A DNA stretch of 64,000 nt from Aureimonas frigidaquae (GTDB taxonomy: Bacteria > Pseudomonadota > Alphaproteobacteria > Rhizobiales > Rhizobiaceae): the NCBI RefSeq assembly GCF_001463905.1, contig NZ_BBWR01000007.1, positions 62,001 through 126,000 of the forward strand. Reading direction: 5' to 3'. A program made the translations under genes and the position numbers. Positions 43,946-51,097 of this stretch are shown here, piece by piece (within the stretch, counting starts at the first letter, position 1; every line of letters begins with the position of its first letter). The notes under the pieces were generated by a model, which was not told where the DNA came from, searched no databases, and saw nothing but the letters and a program-made list of their open reading frames with translations.

Positions 43946-44248
43946 TCAGGCGCGCTCGATGCCCCCATCGGCCGCGTCGTCGGCATCCGGCACGCCATAG
44001 GCATGGCCGCCGCCGGCAAGCATGCCGAGCGCTTCGTTGATCTGTTCCAGGAGCGGGTCGAACGTTCCGTCCCGATCCAGTTCCTCACCCGTGCCAAGGG
44101 CCGCACTCAAGGCGTGCAGCCGCTCGACGCGCTCTTCGATGGGCATGGTCGTGTCGTTCAGAATGTCTTCGATGTCCGCGGCGCTGACATCGTTCGCCGT
44201 GTCGGCCTGGGTGCCGACTTGCAAAGGGCGGGGGAAGGTGTCGGACAT
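43946..44248 (-). CDS. Hypothetical acidic 100-residue protein
   Basis: Unrecognised family. The protein is acidic and helical, with no signal or membrane helix; the central segment (VSAADIEDILNDTTMPIEERVERLHALSAALG) looks like a short helical bundle. It ends in a Gly/Asp-rich tail. The gene begins 13 bp after the stop of the membrane protein gene upstream, so the two are probably one transcript driven by the 44558-44582 promoter match. Confidence 0.75.
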   Translation of the reverse strand: MSDTFPRPLQVGTQADTANDVSAADIEDILNDTTMPIEERVERLHALSAALGTGEELDRDGTFDPLLEQINEALGMLAGGGHAYGVPDADDAADGGIERA

Positions 44249-44261
44249 CGGATCCGCCTCC

Positions 44262-44525
44262 TTATTGCCCGGGCGCGTTGTCTTGGCCCGGCGTCACCGT
44301 GCCGGTCTGCGACTGGCCTGCCGGCGGTGTGGCCGGTGCGACATCGCTCTGCTCGGCGCCACCGATATTCTGGTCCGGCAGAACGCGGCCGTAGAGCCCA
44401 AGGCCGGCAAAGACGATGAGCGCAAGCGCCAGACCGACCAGGAGTATCGTCAACGTGCGGCTGCCGCGGGCACCCTGCTTGGCTTCGGTAGACTTGATTT
44501 CTTCGACCATACGTTCCTCGTCCAT
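44262..44525 (-). CDS. Hypothetical single-helix membrane protein
   Basis: An 87-residue protein with a charged N-terminus (MDEERMVEEIKSTEAKQG), one membrane helix (LTILLVGLALALIVFAGLGLYG) and a Pro/Gly/Gln-rich tail that would face the periplasm. No family recognised. It leads a probable two-gene unit and has a near-consensus EcfG promoter 33 bp upstream. Confidence 0.72.
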   Translation of the reverse strand: MDEERMVEEIKSTEAKQGARGSRTLTILLVGLALALIVFAGLGLYGRVLPDQNIGGAEQSDVAPATPPAGQSQTGTVTPGQDNAPGQ

Positions 44526-44557
44526 GTCGCGGGACGCCCGTCGCCCCTAAGCCGGGA

Positions 44558-44582
44558 AACGACCGAAGGCCGAATTCGATCC
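44558..44582 (-). promoter_or_regulatory. EcfG-like promoter before the single-helix protein gene
   Basis: GGATC-N16-CGTTTC on the minus strand: perfect -10 and spacing, one mismatch in the -35. The -10 lies 33 bp before the start codon at 44525. Confidence 0.5.
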
Positions 44583-44601
44583 ACCGTGGCAGACACGAAA
44601 A

Positions 44602-44625
44602 ACCCGGCCATGGGGATGGCCGGGT
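44602..44625 (-). terminator. Terminator of the ElaB-like/DUF1469-like operon
   Basis: Perfect 10 bp stem (arms 44602-44611 and 44616-44625, 4 nt loop), followed on the minus strand by a run of five T in total, a standard intrinsic terminator for the upstream minus-strand pair. Confidence 0.85.
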
Positions 44626-44658
44626 CTGATGCTTGCATCGGTGCGACGCGGTGAGGGG

Positions 44659-45096
44659 CTAGAGGTTGCGGCGGGATGCGAAGGCTCGCAGCGCACCCCA
44701 GATGGCGACGCCCGCGACGGGAAGGATCAACAACCCCTTGCGCCGTTTCATCGACCGCAGGATGACCGGAAGGTTCGAAACGGCTGCGATGCCGGCGATG
44801 GATGCCACGTCACGTTGGAGCCGGTCCGAGGCCCGCTCCTTCGGTGGCCGCCCGATGATCAGGACGCCCACATACAGGGCGATGACAATCACGAGGAAGC
44901 CCAGCGCGAAGTAGAGCGCCGCGGGCAGGGTGCCGACGGACTGCGCTGCCCAGAGCCAGGCCGCGATCAACAGGAAGATCACGAGGAAAAGCGCCGCAAC
45001 GCCCATCAGCGCGTACAGCACGGCCATGCGCTTCAGGCGTGCGATGAAGATCCCCGCCTCTCCCGTCAGGAGCTTTGCGATGAGTGGCCCCAGCAT
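44659..45096 (-). CDS. DUF1469/holin-like membrane protein
   Basis: A 145-residue protein with two central membrane helices (AVLYALMGVAALFLVIFLLIAAWLWA and ALYFALGFLVIVIALYVGVLII) and a third hydrophobic stretch near the C-terminus. It resembles the phage-holin-superfamily-III/DUF1469 (YqjE-like) proteins. The gene starts 3 bp after the stop of the ElaB/YqjD-like gene, the same pairing as yqjD-yqjE in E. coli. Probably a stress-induced membrane protein. Confidence 0.75.
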   Translation of the reverse strand: MLGPLIAKLLTGEAGIFIARLKRMAVLYALMGVAALFLVIFLLIAAWLWAAQSVGTLPAALYFALGFLVIVIALYVGVLIIGRPPKERASDRLQRDVASIAGIAAVSNLPVILRSMKRRKGLLILPVAGVAIWGALRAFASRRNL

Positions 45097-45099
45097 GGA

Positions 45100-45438
45100 T
45101 TAGTTTTTGAAGATTCGAGCGTAGAAGTAGCCGATGGCCGCGGCGATCAGGACCGACTTCAGCGGCTCGGCGCGCACGCGCTCGCTCAACTGTTCCTCGA
45201 GCTCGCCGACGGTTTCCTGTGCCTGCCGGAAATACTGCTCGCCCGTTTCCTTGATGTCTTCCTTCAGCGCGAAAGCCTGGTCGCGGGCCGAGCTGGCACG
45301 GTTTCCGGCAACGCCCTTCAAGGTTTCCGTCACGTTGGCAAGATCCTCGCGGAGCTGCTTCACCTGGGCCTCGAGGTCGGCCTGGTTCGCATCCGACCGG
45401 CCCTTGCCGGCCGCTTCGTTGGGGTTGGTGGTGGACAT
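45100..45438 (-). CDS. ElaB/YqjD/DUF883-like membrane-anchored protein
   Basis: A 112-residue protein: a disordered N-terminus, a long amphipathic helix (ADLEAQVKQLREDLANVTETLKG onward), and one C-terminal helix (SVLIAAAIGYFYARIF) as a tail anchor. This layout is typical of ElaB/YqjD proteins, which tether ribosomes to the membrane in stationary phase in E. coli. ATG at 45438 follows GAGGGA. A candidate EcfG promoter lies about 70 bp upstream. Confidence 0.82.
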   Translation of the reverse strand: MSTTNPNEAAGKGRSDANQADLEAQVKQLREDLANVTETLKGVAGNRASSARDQAFALKEDIKETGEQYFRQAQETVGELEEQLSERVRAEPLKSVLIAAAIGYFYARIFKN

Positions 45439-45508
45439 AGACGAGTTCCCTCTCGAATGGGCGGGTTGAGCCTGGCGCCATGCATGCGACTGCGGGCACC
45501 TGGGACGT

Positions 45509-45534
45509 AATGTCCCATCTTGCCCGATGGTTCC
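45509..45534 (-). promoter_or_regulatory. Candidate EcfG promoter before the ElaB-like gene
   Basis: GGAAC-N17-CATT on the minus strand, one mismatch in the -10. It overlaps the intergenic space next to the ecfG stop codon. Confidence 0.42.
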
Positions 45535-45538
45535 AGCG

Positions 45539-46090
45539 TCACGCCGCGGGCGCGACACCGATGATCTGGGACGAAATGGAATCCGGACCGAATTCACCGT
45601 CGCCTTCGATTCCGAGGGTTTCCGACAAGCGGGTGCGGGCGCGGGAAACGCGGCTCTTTATGGTGCCGACCGCGCATTTGCAGATTTCCGCCGCCTCTTC
45701 GTAGGAAAATCCGGAGGCGCCTATCAGAACCAGCGCTTCGCGCTGGTCGTCCGGCAGGAGATCCAGGGCCCGGCGAAAATCCTGCAGGTCCAGATGTCCC
45801 TGCTGCTCGGGATGGCCGGCAAGCTGCATGGCGTGAATGCCATCCACATCCTGAACCTCGCGGCCCTTCTTGCGCATCTGCGTGTAGAACTCGTTGCGCA
45901 GGATGGTGAAGAGCCAAGCTTTGAGGTTGGTGCCGGGCTGGAACGTGTGCTGCTTGTCCCACGCCTTGACGAGCGTCTCCTGCACGAGATCGTCCGCGCG
46001 GTCGGACGAACCGGCCAGAGAAGCCGCGAAGGCGCGCAGGCTCGGAATGATGGCGATGAGGTCTTTCCTGAACTCAGGGCTGTCGCTCAT
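45539..46090 (-). CDS. ecfG: General stress response sigma factor EcfG
   Basis: ECF sigma factor (EcfG/sigma-T group) that directs the alphaproteobacterial general stress response. The 183-residue protein has region 2 (ADDLVQETLVKAWDKQHTFQPGTNLKAWLFTILRNEFYTQMRKKGRE) and region 4 (LPDDQREALVLIGASGFSYEEAAEICKCAVGTIKSRVSRARTRL). ATG at 46090 sits 4 bp after the nepR stop. NepR should sequester it until phosphorylated PhyR competes. Placement next to nepR and phyR makes the assignment firm. Confidence 0.94.
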   Translation of the reverse strand: MSDSPEFRKDLIAIIPSLRAFAASLAGSSDRADDLVQETLVKAWDKQHTFQPGTNLKAWLFTILRNEFYTQMRKKGREVQDVDGIHAMQLAGHPEQQGHLDLQDFRRALDLLPDDQREALVLIGASGFSYEEAAEICKCAVGTIKSRVSRARTRLSETLGIEGDGEFGPDSISSQIIGVAPAA

Positions 46091-46094
46091 GGCG

Positions 46095-46304
46095 TTACTC
46101 CCCCGTGCCGGACGTCTTGCTCTTCTTCTCGGCCGCGTCGAGCGCGTCCAGGAGTGACAGGAACCGGTCCGGAACCGGTTCAGCCGCGACATCCTCGTAA
46201 TAGGCGCGCAAGCGCCGGCCGATGGCATTGCTCGGGCCGAGCGGCGTGTCATCCTTGCCGGTATCCGTTGGTGAGCCGTCGGTCGGCTTTCGTTGATCGT
46301 CCAT
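46095..46304 (-). CDS. nepR: Anti-sigma factor NepR
   Basis: Small inhibitor of EcfG, 69 residues. The conserved core IGRRLRAYYEDVAAEPVPDRFLSLLDALD corresponds to the two NepR helices that bind both EcfG and PhyR. The N-terminus is disordered. ATG at 46304 is chosen; an in-frame ATG at 46316 is possible. It is first in the nepR-ecfG operon and divergent from phyR. I see no EcfG motif upstream. Confidence 0.93.
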   Translation of the reverse strand: MDDQRKPTDGSPTDTGKDDTPLGPSNAIGRRLRAYYEDVAAEPVPDRFLSLLDALDAAEKKSKTSGTGE

Positions 46305-46601
46305 TGAACCTCGCATGACGAAGCGCCCGCGTCCGGTCGATGCAGGAAAACCGGACATGGCCAAGCTTGCTTTGTATGTGTGCCGCCGATGCGGCTCAAC
46401 AAGAGTGCACGGCGCAACTTTATGTCCGACCGGCGGCAAGCCGAATATTTTCTCGAAGAGCGGCAGGCCTGCGCGCTGAGTCCGCAATAATTTTCGTGGG
46501 GGACGGCACTCTGTGTTGGAAATGCCGGCTGGCGCCCCATATCAGCCGCTGCTGTAGTAACATTATTTTCGGTTCTGTTGATCGGTCCGAGGGGAGTCTT
46601 C

Positions 46602-47396
46602 ATGTCGATGTCGTCGCGCATTGCGCCGCACATTCCCTATCTTCGCAGGTATGCGCGCGCCCTGACCGGGTCGCAGGCGAGCGGCGATGCCTATGTTGCC
46701 GCGGTTCTGGAGGCGCTGATCGCCGAGCCGAGCCTGTTCGATACACAGGAAAGCCCTCGCATCTCACTCTACAAGCTGTTCTCGTCGCTCTGGCAGTCGC
46801 TGGAGGTGAACATCCGCGAGGATGCGCCCGTTTCGGCCTGGGAGGAAAAGGCGTCCCGCAACCTTCGGGCCATTTCGCCGCTGCCGCGCCAGGCGTTCCT
46901 GCTTGTGGCCGTTGAAGGCTTCACGACCGACGAGGCCGCATCGATCCTGCGCGTATCGGACGAGGACTTCTCCCGCCTGATCGATCATGCGAGTTCCGAC
47001 ATCGGACGCCAGGTGTCGACCAACATCATGATCATCGAGGATGAGCCGCTCATCGCGATGGACATCGAGCAGATGGTCGAAAGCCTCGGCCACGGCGTCA
47101 CGGGCATTGCCCGCACGCACAAGGAAGCCCTGGCCCTGTTCGAGGAACAGAAGCCCGGCATGGTGCTGGCCGATATCCAGCTTGCCGATGGCAGTTCAGG
47201 CATCGACGCGGTGAACGACATCCTGGCCCGCGTTTCCGTGCCGGTGATCTTCATCACGGCCTTCCCGGAGCGTCTCCTGACGGGCGAGCGGCCGGAGCCC
47301 ACCTTCCTCGTCACCAAGCCGTTCAACCCGGATATGGTGAAGGCGCTCATTAGCCAGGCGCTGTTCTTCGAGTCGGACAAGAAGGCTGCGGCCTGA
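46602..47396 (+). CDS. phyR: Anti-anti-sigma response regulator PhyR
   Basis: Master switch of the general stress response. The 264-residue protein has an N-terminal sigma-like domain (about 1-135), mimicking EcfG without DNA-binding function, and a C-terminal receiver domain with MIIEDEPLIAMDIE, phosphoacceptor Asp in MVLADIQLAD and Lys in VTKPF. Phosphorylation frees the sigma-like domain to capture NepR. GAGGGGAG precedes ATG 46602. A hairpin follows the stop codon. Confidence 0.96.
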   Translation: MSMSSRIAPHIPYLRRYARALTGSQASGDAYVAAVLEALIAEPSLFDTQESPRISLYKLFSSLWQSLEVNIREDAPVSAWEEKASRNLRAISPLPRQAFLLVAVEGFTTDEAASILRVSDEDFSRLIDHASSDIGRQVSTNIMIIEDEPLIAMDIEQMVESLGHGVTGIARTHKEALALFEEQKPGMVLADIQLADGSSGIDAVNDILARVSVPVIFITAFPERLLTGERPEPTFLVTKPFNPDMVKALISQALFFESDKKAAA

Positions 47397-47404
47397 CGGA
47401 TCGA

Positions 47405-47430
47405 CGGCGCCTTCCATCCGGAGGGCGCCG
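47405..47430 (+). terminator. Hairpin after phyR
   Basis: 11 bp stem with one wobble pair (arms 47405-47415 and 47420-47430, loop ATCC), 9 bp after the phyR stop. No T-run follows, so termination may be partial and the kinase gene may be partly co-transcribed. Confidence 0.55.
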
Positions 47431-47585
47431 CATGAACGAGGACAAGCCCTGCGGGACGGTGCAGGGAAGGTGGCGGGCCGGGCGTATCATGGCATGAGGT
47501 TTCAGGCGACCATCGACGGAGCGACGAGGCCCATGCGGTCCGCTGGGGCGCACCTGCCTTGGCACCCTCACGGGGAGGCCGGGCC

Positions 47586-48563
47586 ATGGTAGCCTACAAG
47601 GCGCTGCGCGCACTGGCCAATACGGAACTCGTCGTCTTTGCGCAGGATACCGAGCTGCGGTATTTGTGGACATTCAATGCGGCGGGTTCATGGCTGGCCG
47701 CTGCCGCCGACGGTACCCGTGACGAGGATTTCCTGAGCCCCGACAGCGCGGAGCGGTGCAACAGCATCAAGCTGCAGGTCCTCGCCACTGGCCGTCCGGC
47801 CCGTTTCGAGCTCTGCACGGTCGAGGGCGGTCAAAACCGCTGGTTCGACGTGCGGGTGGATGTCGACCGTCCGGAGGGCGGGGACATTGTCGGGCTGATC
47901 GGCACGTCGCTCGAAATCACCGAGCAGAAGCGGCGCGAGGACACGCTCAAATCCCTTTTGCGGGAACTGTCGCACCGGTCCAAGAACCTTCTGGCAATCA
48001 TCCAGAGCCTGGCCAGCCAGACGGCGCGCCACTCCATCACCATTCCCGAATTTCTCGTCCGGTTCCGCGGGCGCATCCAATCGCTCGCCTCTTCGCAGGA
48101 TCTCGTGACGGATGCCGACTGGCGCGGCGCATCGCTGCAGAAGCTGGTGCGCAGCCAGGTGGACCGGTATGCCCCGGAAGGCATGCGGCAGATCCACCTG
48201 GAAGGGCCGGATATCTACCTGTCGCCGACAGCGGCTTTGCATGTCGGGCTGGCGCTGCATGAGCTGGCCGTCAACGCCGCATCCTTCGGCTCCCTGTCCG
48301 TGCAGGACGGGGTCGTCGACATCGGCGTGGCGCTGCAGGAGGCGCCGACCGGCAAGATCCTGGTCCTGTCATGGCAGGAGCGGAACGGACCGAAGGTCGG
48401 CGCCCGCAGCGATACGCGCTTCGGCACCTCCACGCTGGAGCGCATCGTGCCCAACTCGGTCGACGGCGTGGCGGAGCTGAGCTACCAGGCGGAAGGGTTG
48501 CGCTATCGGCTCGAAGTGCCCGATGCGCATTTCGAGATCATCGAGCAGCGCAAAGCTGTGTGA
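47586..48563 (+). CDS. HWE-family sensor histidine kinase with PAS domain
   Basis: Cytoplasmic sensor kinase of 325 residues without membrane helices. A PAS-like domain (about residues 10-115) ends with VGLIGTSLEITEQKRRED. The HWE features are present: phosphoacceptor His in LRELSHRSKNLLAIIQSLASQ, the N-box HELAVNAASFG with its His, and the W-x-E motif in LSWQERNGP. It lies 189 bp after phyR on the same strand, so it is a strong candidate for the PhyR kinase, like PhyK or LovK in other species. The input signal is unknown. Confidence 0.9.
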   Translation: MVAYKALRALANTELVVFAQDTELRYLWTFNAAGSWLAAAADGTRDEDFLSPDSAERCNSIKLQVLATGRPARFELCTVEGGQNRWFDVRVDVDRPEGGDIVGLIGTSLEITEQKRREDTLKSLLRELSHRSKNLLAIIQSLASQTARHSITIPEFLVRFRGRIQSLASSQDLVTDADWRGASLQKLVRSQVDRYAPEGMRQIHLEGPDIYLSPTAALHVGLALHELAVNAASFGSLSVQDGVVDIGVALQEAPTGKILVLSWQERNGPKVGARSDTRFGTSTLERIVPNSVDGVAELSYQAEGLRYRLEVPDAHFEIIEQRKAV

Positions 48564-48642
48564 CGGAGCTGGCAGGACTTTGAACCTGCCACACTTATGT
48601 GGGACAACCCGCCCCAGGGACGCAAGTTGAAAGGCATTTTCC

Positions 48643-48930
48643 ATGAAGAAGACACTCATCCTCGGCGTGACCGCCGCCATGCTCGCTCTGGCCGGCTGCC
48701 AGACGCCGAACCAGGACATCGTCGCTCCGGCGGCCGTTGGCGGCCTCGGCGGTGCAGCCATCGGCGCGGCTGTGGGTGGTGACGTTCAGGGCGCGCTCAT
48801 CGGTGGCGCGATCGGCGCTGCCGGCGGCGCTCTGCTCGGTGCGGCCACCAGCCGTCCGGGCGAATGCGTCTACCGCGACGGACGTGGCCAGCGCTACGTG
48901 GCCGAATGCCCGGCCGGCTATCGCGGCTGA
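48643..48930 (+). CDS. Glycine-zipper lipoprotein
   Basis: A 95-residue outer-membrane or envelope lipoprotein. It has a signal peptide with lipobox LALAGC, Cys19 being the lipidation site, then a glycine-zipper region (VGGLGGAAIGAAVGGDVQGALIGGAIGAAGGALLG) like the 17 kDa surface antigen/YMGG families, and a short C-terminus with two Cys (CVYRDGRGQRYVAEC). It has its own strong terminator. A 7 bp inverted repeat (48570-48591) lies upstream. Confidence 0.87.
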   Translation: MKKTLILGVTAAMLALAGCQTPNQDIVAPAAVGGLGGAAIGAAVGGDVQGALIGGAIGAAGGALLGAATSRPGECVYRDGRGQRYVAECPAGYRG

Positions 48931-48970
48931 GCGGCGCCACAAGCGGTCACACAAGGATCGATCGATCTGG

Positions 48971-49003
48971 AACGGCGCCCCTTCGGGGGCGCCGTTTTGT
49001 TTA
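48971..49003 (+). terminator. Intrinsic terminator of the lipoprotein gene
   Basis: Perfect 11 bp stem with a TTCG tetraloop (arms 48971-48981 and 48986-48996) followed by TTTGTTT. Classic form; it also faces the convergent HugZ-like gene. Confidence 0.93.
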
Positions 49004-49007
49004 ACGC

Positions 49008-49760
49008 TCAGGCGTCCTGCGCAGCTGCGCGCGCCAGGCCGACAAAGGCCATGTGATAATCCTTGCCCGCGCTGATGCTTTCCGCAAAATCGATCCGCAC
49101 GACGCTGTCGCCGCGCATGCAGTCGAAGCCGAACCGATCGATGGTGGCGATTCGCCACCCTTGCGTCGCTTCGCCCGAGCGGGCGACGATCCGGTCGATC
49201 GCGTCGGCATGATCCTCGTTCATATGGCTTGCAACGCGCGGCTCGGCATCGGCGATGTCGTCGCTCACGGCTTCTGTCAGCTCCGCGCGGGTCAGGATCG
49301 CGGCGCGGCCGAAGCCGCCATTCAGCGCGCCGCCCTCAAGGGCAATGCGCCACAGCGAGAAATCGGGAAAGTCGATATAGAGCCGCGCCTTGGGCTGGCG
49401 TTCGAGGAAGCGCCGGCGGATCCGGGCGTAGTCGGGATGGGCGGCATCGATCCGCTCGGCGCGGCCATGGACGGTGATGCGCGGATGCGCCAGGGGATCG
49501 CCCTTGCCCGGCTCCCCGAACAGGAGGCTGGCGCGCGGATCGGCCGCCAGGGCCCCCGCATGGGTGGCAAGGGTGGAGATGAGAATCACCGGGTCGCCCG
49601 TCATGTCCGGCGCCACCAAGGCGCGGCTGACATGCGGCCCACCGGACGCTGGATCGATGACCCCGAGCCCGGCATGGCGGGCCATGCGGATCAACCGCCG
49701 TGCTTCGTTCGCGATTGCTGGTGTGACGGGTTGCATCATTTCCGCGCGCGCATCTGCCAT
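49008..49760 (-). CDS. HugZ-like heme utilisation/pyridoxamine-phosphate-oxidase-fold protein
   Basis: A 250-residue protein with an N-terminal split-barrel FMN-binding-like domain (SRALVAPDMTGDPVILISTLATHAGALAADPRASLLFGEPGKGDPLAHPR) and a C-terminal DUF2470 domain (SHMNEDHADAIDRIV). Relatives include HugZ heme oxygenases and proteins of unknown role. ATG at 49760 follows AGGAGG. It is divergent from apbC, with a small palindrome between (49808-49824). Confidence 0.85.
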   Translation of the reverse strand: MADARAEMMQPVTPAIANEARRLIRMARHAGLGVIDPASGGPHVSRALVAPDMTGDPVILISTLATHAGALAADPRASLLFGEPGKGDPLAHPRITVHGRAERIDAAHPDYARIRRRFLERQPKARLYIDFPDFSLWRIALEGGALNGGFGRAAILTRAELTEAVSDDIADAEPRVASHMNEDHADAIDRIVARSGEATQGWRIATIDRFGFDCMRGDSVVRIDFAESISAGKDYHMAFVGLARAAAQDA

Positions 49761-49932
49761 GACGGGCCTCCTGTCGTTTCCGCGGCACGTCCATAGCATC
49801 GGTCGGCGGACAGCTGAACTGTCCCCGCATCCTATGCTGCGCATGAAAAAGCCGGTCCGCCAAACTGACAGCGCGTGTCCTTCGGTGCTAAAGCTGCCCC
49901 GGCCGACAGACCGGACAGGAGGAGCGCGCGCC

Positions 49933-51075
49933 GTGACCGATGCATTGAAGGACCGGATCCTCGACACGCTGCGGCGGCTGCCCGCGCCCGATGGCGGGGC
50001 CGATGTCGTGTCCCGCAACATGGTGTCGGATATCTTCATCGCGGATGGCAAGGCCTTCTTCTCGCTGACCGTCCCGGCCGCGGAGGCCGAACGCTTCGAG
50101 CCGCTGCGCCAGGAGATCGAGCGGCAGGTGGCCGCACTCGACGGCATCGGCTCGGCCATGGTGGCGATGACGGCCGAGCGCGCGCCGGGCGCTGCCCCGG
50201 CGCCCCGGCCGGCTGCTCCTGCCGCCCACCCGGTGCCCACCCGACCGGGCCCGGCCCGGAATGCCAGCGGCAAGGCGGGCGTGCCCGGGATCGACCGGAT
50301 CATTGCCGTCGCATCCGGCAAGGGCGGGGTCGGCAAATCGACGACAGCCGTGAACCTGGCGCTGGGCCTTGCGGCGCGCGGGCTGAAGGTCGGCCTGATG
50401 GATGCCGATATTTACGGCCCGTCCGTCCCGCGCCTGACAGGCCTGTCCGGCAAGCCGCAGACCGAGGGTGGCCGCACGCTCCTGCCCATGGAAGCCTACG
50501 GCATCAAGACCATGTCCATGGGCTTCCTGGTCGAGGAAGACACGCCGATGATCTGGCGTGGACCGATGGTCATGTCGGCTCTGACGCAGCTCCTGCGTGA
50601 GGTGGCATGGGCGCCGCTCGATATACTGGTGGTGGACATGCCGCCCGGAACGGGCGATGCGCAGCTGACCATGGCCCAGCAGGTGCCGCTGGCCGGCGCC
50701 GTCATCGTCTCGACCCCGCAGGATCTGGCGCTGATCGATGCGCGCAAGGGCCTTGCCATGTTCCGCAAGGTCGAGGTGCCGTTGCTCGGCATCGTGGAGA
50801 ATATGAGCTACTTCATCGCGCCCGATACGGGCCGGCGCTACGACATTTTCGGCCATGGCGGCGCCCGTACCGAGGCAGCGCGGCTGGGCGTTCCCTTCCT
50901 GGGGGAGGTGCCCCTGGAAATGGGCATCCGCGAAAGTTCCGATGCCGGCCGTCCGGTCGTGGCGACTGCCCCCGACAGCGTGTCGGCCATGGTCTACCGG
51001 GAGATTGCCGACAGGGTCTGGGACAGCCTGGAGGGCCGCACCCAGCCGGCTGCGCCGACGATCCTGTTCGAATAG
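49933..51075 (+). CDS. apbC: Mrp/ApbC-family Fe-S cluster carrier ATPase
   Basis: P-loop ATPase that delivers Fe-S clusters. The 380-residue protein has an N-terminal MIP18/DUF59 domain (about 1-85), a Pro/Ala linker, and the ATPase domain with the deviant Walker A GKGGVGKST, LMDADIYGPS and VDMPPGTGD. Odd point: at the usual CxxC of ApbC (ENMSYF..CPxC..G) the sequence reads ENMSYFIAPDTGRRYDIFGHGG, so both cluster-binding Cys are absent. GTG at 49933 follows AGGAGG. Confidence 0.92.
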   Translation: MTDALKDRILDTLRRLPAPDGGADVVSRNMVSDIFIADGKAFFSLTVPAAEAERFEPLRQEIERQVAALDGIGSAMVAMTAERAPGAAPAPRPAAPAAHPVPTRPGPARNASGKAGVPGIDRIIAVASGKGGVGKSTTAVNLALGLAARGLKVGLMDADIYGPSVPRLTGLSGKPQTEGGRTLLPMEAYGIKTMSMGFLVEEDTPMIWRGPMVMSALTQLLREVAWAPLDILVVDMPPGTGDAQLTMAQQVPLAGAVIVSTPQDLALIDARKGLAMFRKVEVPLLGIVENMSYFIAPDTGRRYDIFGHGGARTEAARLGVPFLGEVPLEMGIRESSDAGRPVVATAPDSVSAMVYREIADRVWDSLEGRTQPAAPTILFE

Positions 51076-51097
51076 CCTGCTCGGATACTATGGCGGC

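Noticed and set aside
49808-49824. Palindrome GGACAG-N5-CTGTCC between the HugZ-like and apbC genes
   Set aside because: 6 bp arms are real, but there is no associated regulator and such repeats are frequent by chance in this composition.
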